A stretch of DNA of 64,000 bases from Ursus arctos. Taxonomy: Eukaryota > Chordata > Mammalia > Carnivora > Ursidae. The position numbers and the translations under genes are program-made. Below, piece after piece: positions 60,801-64,000 of the stretch (position 1 is its first letter; each line of letters starts with the position of its first letter). Below the pieces are notes generated by a model, which searched no databases, had not been told where the DNA came from, and worked only from the letters and a program-made list of their open reading frames with translations. Location: contig NW_026622874.1 in NCBI RefSeq assembly GCF_023065955.2, positions 27,844,772 to 27,908,771 of the forward strand, given 5' to 3'.

Positions 60801-63557
60801 AAATGCCATCAACAAGCTGTTTTATTAATTGACCAGCTAATACTCAATTGCGTTAATATATATATTCCTTTACACTGACTGGATCTTTGGGCAACATGCA
60901 GCCATAACTTCAAAGTCTCTCTACCATGCTTCATCCCTGTCTAAAAATTAGAAAAGAAAAAAAAAAAGGCGTACAGTTCTCTACTTGGCCATCCTCTTCC
61001 CTTGCTCCTCGAAGACTCACTTTACTTGATCTTCAGAGGGGAAACTTAAATATAGAAGTCAAGCGGTGCACACAGTATCAGTTGAGATATTCGGTTTGAG
61101 GTGCCGGGTCTACTTGCGGCTCGTGGCCGTGGCCCGCGGTGGTAAAGCTACATTGATAAGACCAGTGGCTTTTTAAGCATCTCACTTAAGCACTGACCTC
61201 CATGGACAAAGGCACAGAAAAGAAGGGATCATCGTATCCAGAGCTGCTGTTAGTAAATGCGCCCAACTGGGAGGCGGAATGAAATGCTGTTTAGTGATCG
61301 TCCGTGGCGGCGGGCACGCGTGTATGCGTATGCGCCTATGTGTGAGTGCAGGGAACAGCACAGAATCCATGTTTCTGCTTTATGTCTTTCTTACCACATT
61401 TCCGGAAAGATCCTAGTTTTTTACTGAAGAAGGAAAAGACCCAGAATAGACAAATAACTTGTCTGAAGTCACATGAGAAGTGACAAAACTGCTCCCTGGG
61501 CCCCATACTCCTTGCACTGAAGCAGTCTTAAAATAGGCACTGCAGATAAAGGAGAGGTGTCCTGGCTGGAAGTGGGTATGATTCACAAAGAGAGAAATAT
61601 CAGATGTTAATCATATTAGGGGAGGATTTAGATGATGCTAAATGGAGCAGCTTGTTGGGTACGTCTTCATGCCAGCCGCCCCTGCTTGTGTCATTTTGGC
61701 CCTTGTGCTGTGTGATCAGGGGATTACATTCCAACCAGGTATGGTTTAAGAACCCTAAAAATCCTAATGTGCACTGTAAGGATTTGTCCTCTCGAGTATA
61801 CCACACAGCAAAAATGCAGAACTCATCGCGTGAATCTTGGGCAATTCTTTTAGGAAGCCTGACGCACACCGCCAAACAAATATTTGCCGTTATCAGCTGT
61901 AAAGAGTTCATTAGCACACAGTTGAATTCTCTTTGGGTAAAGTTTAGAGCAAAAGACTTATCAGAAAGGGGGAGAAAAAGAAATGCAAGTCTTCATAAGA
62001 TTTCTTTAAAATGGTTAGCTACGCGTCAGCTCTAGAGGAAATTCTGTTAGAGAGTTCTGTCGGGATGGTAAACCAGTGCTCTCTGACAACAGACTTTAAA
62101 CACAGATTTTACAACAGTGAAGCAATACAAGAAGGATCCCCACTTGTAATGTGTTCAACCAAAGAGAAACCTTGCTCATAACACTTTTGGCAAGAAAAAC
62201 ATATTCGTCTTGGATAACGAAGATAAATTGGCTCGCAGTAGAACCGTTCAAACATTCAAGGGAAAACCATGACCTCCCTACGGCTAAATTTCCACCTTTG
62301 GTGCTTGCTCGGCCACCAGGCTGCTCTGTCCTGCCAGAAACAGCGCGAGAAGGGCCCCCAAAGACTCCGCAGGTGCTTTCATTGACAAGTCTAGACCAAG
62401 ATGCCCTTCTCTTCCTTTGAAGTAGCCAACCTCCTGGGTGTTTCTGGGTGCCTATCTACATGAGGAAAGCAAGCTTAGTAACATAAGGTCCCCTGTAGGA
62501 GCAGATGTGGGAGAAGAACTTTCCTATCCTCAAGATAATACAAGAAAAGGACCAACATGGTCAAGTCACCCAAAGCCTATCTACACTCACTGCCGGGGGT
62601 TCAGCCTGCAGAACCCTGCCACGTTCCCCCCTCTAACTATTGTTGCCTCAGCCAGCAGGGCTCAGCAAAATGCCTTTGTGAGGACTGGGAGATTTGCTAG
62701 TGCTGTCTCGTGGAGAGTCATCACGTTGCCATGAAAAATGTTTGCTGAGGCACCGCATTAGACAGTAGAGAAACGCCTTACTCGTAGCCACACATCTTTC
62801 ATTGTTGTGTAGCTGTTGCTTTCTGGGAATCATCTATACCGCTTTGTGTGTATCCAGAATATGCATGTTGTAGATATACGTGTGTGTGTGTATGCGTGTG
62901 TGAGGGTGTATGAACAACCAGCAGCGTGCTTGGGAAGCTACACATAGGCGAGAGAAACACACTAGGCTCTCCCCCCAAAAAAACAAAAACAGAAACAAAA
63001 ACCATAAAAAGATGCTGGTGGCTGTCTTACAGTATATACTTAGTAAATTCTCGTACCATTTCTTCCATAAAGGAAATAAATGCTGATTAAAGTAGAAACC
63101 ACAGAATCACTCCCCCATCCACCTTTCTAGACTTTTTTAGAAAACAACTTTTTGCAGCGATCATTGCGCATAGCCTATGTCAGCTCAGTCAACACGCCAG
63201 AACCCAAGTAGCAAAAAAGCCTGTTAGAGTGGGGACCTCTCCTCTGGAAAGGGAGACACTGTGTGTGGGTTACTTGCTGCAATTTTCTTTGAATTCTCCA
63301 GTTCCCTTTTCTGTGGCTCATGGGTCTTCATGCAAGCGCAGAGCTGGGGAATGGGAAAGGACGTAGAAAAGGGTCAGTCCCCCATGACTCTCCCCACAGA
63401 GTGGGGGGGGTCCTCCTTGCTGCTCTGCCTCTTACCCTATTGCGGGATGCTCGTGTGCGGTAACAAGACTAACACAGTTTCGAGGACATTGCCAAAGAAA
63501 ATTAATATTTTTTTTTAAAAAAAGGGAGATGACCAAACAATAAAGATGAGTTCCTAC

Positions 63558-63752
63558 CTCAAAGTCATTTGCTTTATTGTAGTGCATGTTCAGAGCCCTG
63601 TACAGCTCACAGTCTCTGGTTATAGACAGCTCTTCGGTACTGGTGACTCCATCGTTGATGGCTTGACGCGCGTACTTCTCCATCTGAATGTAGTAAAACT
63701 CACGGAAATTGCTAAACCACTTGATGAGCTGAGAGGTAATGCATCTGTTGAA
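63558..63752 (-). CDS. PROX1: PROX1 penultimate coding exon (homeodomain helix 3 / Prospero domain start)
   Basis: This exon encodes 65 residues of the homeobox transcription factor PROX1, beginning [16 protein letters not shown] and ending [13 protein letters not shown]1 is a nuclear DNA-binding regulator of lymphatic endothelial, liver, lens and neural fate. KWFSNFREF lies where a canonical homeodomain has its WFQN recognition helix; the sequence after it enters the Prospero domain that packs on the homeodomain. Read on the minus strand, the exon is preceded by a ...TTTGACAG acceptor (AG at 63754-63753) and followed by a GTAGGA donor (GT at 63557-63556). Both boundaries fall between codons (phase 0), so the exon is 195 bp exactly. 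By the known 737-residue human protein it should be about residues 612-676. There is no frameshift or stop. Open reading past the donor gives unrelated sequence, which supports splicing there. Confidence 0.97.
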
Positions 63753-64000
63753 CTGTCAAATTTAAATGTTGGAAAGGATAAGAACATGGCCATTTTCTTC
63801 ATTTATTCTTTAAGCATGTGAAGTCTTTTTAAAGCTCTCCCCTCCTCCTTACTTGGACAGAGCATGTTTTTGATTCCACCAAAATGGTGGCAGGAGGGTG
63901 AAAGCAGTAATCCATTTACAAGAGATTATAAAACCTATCAACAATGGAGATCACTTCCCAACCCTTCACATTTCAAATGGAAAACTCATATTCTAAATCT
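63753..64000 (-). other. PROX1: Start of the next upstream PROX1 intron
   Basis: This is the sequence immediately 5' (on the minus strand) of the penultimate exon. It carries the AG acceptor and a moderately pyrimidine-rich upstream stretch with TTCTTATCCTTTCC. The preceding exon lies outside the window. Confidence 0.85.

Larger units (their letters stand above)
40747..63557 (-). other. PROX1: PROX1 last intron (22.8 kb, phase 0)
   Basis: The intron is bounded by a GTAGGA donor at its right end and a CAG acceptor at its left end on the minus strand, and joins two codons without splitting them. It contains one carnivore SINE (near 41.7 kb), two MIR copies, one MER58 DNA-transposon fossil, simple repeats and a small CpG-rich patch near 47.3 kb. 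The rest is single-copy sequence in which I see no coding exon of another gene. It cuts the Prospero domain between its two halves. The low density of young repeats compared with the downstream flank suggests embedded regulatory elements, but none can be named from this sequence alone. Confidence 0.9.

Noticed and set aside
63432..63557. Continuation of the PROX1 frame past the exon end
   Set aside because: Protein similarity stops exactly at the GT donor and the extension contains low-complexity sequence; it is intron.

Overview
The window is nuclear DNA from a carnivoran mammal. It holds the 3' part of PROX1 on the minus strand plus roughly 35 kb of flank downstream of that gene. The organism call rests on many tRNA-Lys-type carnivore SINEs (head motif GGGGCGCCTGGGTGGC, CT-rich body, AATAAA-rich tail), several with perfect target-site duplications. 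The subfamily whose head reads GTCGTTAAGCGTCTGCCTTC suggests a caniform of the bear/arctoid group. That narrower call is from memory of the families and was not tested.

Layout. About 1-11 kb is mostly single-copy DNA with one clear CpG-rich island (about 1.26-2.35 kb), a Z-DNA-prone CpG/purine-pyrimidine tract (9.47-9.54 kb) and simple repeats. About 11-29 kb is a repeat-dense block: eight carnivore SINEs, MIR, L2 and MaLR remnants, an old antisense L1, and a young truncated L1 (19.45-21.49 kb) inserted inside a SINE with a 15-bp target duplication. About 29-35 kb is repeat-poor flank. The PROX1 transcript ends near 35.13 kb. Its last exon runs from there to 40,746 and carries a 3'UTR of about 5.4 kb; the stop codon is at 40,563-40,561. 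A 22.8-kb phase-0 intron (40,747-63,557) separates it from the penultimate exon (63,558-63,752). The window ends in the next upstream intron.

PROX1 is the only protein-coding gene that can be supported. The two exons encode the last 126 residues of the protein: the homeodomain recognition helix region and the whole C-terminal Prospero domain. No other open frame shows protein-family similarity, splice context and coding character together. The last intron contains only one carnivore SINE, near its 3' end, plus a few ancient repeats. That fits a regulatory landscape around a dosage-sensitive developmental transcription factor. Within it is a small isolated CpG-rich patch (47.28-47.42 kb) with a CTCF-like match.

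I found no previously undescribed system. The items most worth a second look are the composite L1, the CpG island downstream of PROX1, the intronic CpG/CTCF-like patch, and the microRNA-type sites in the 3'UTR.
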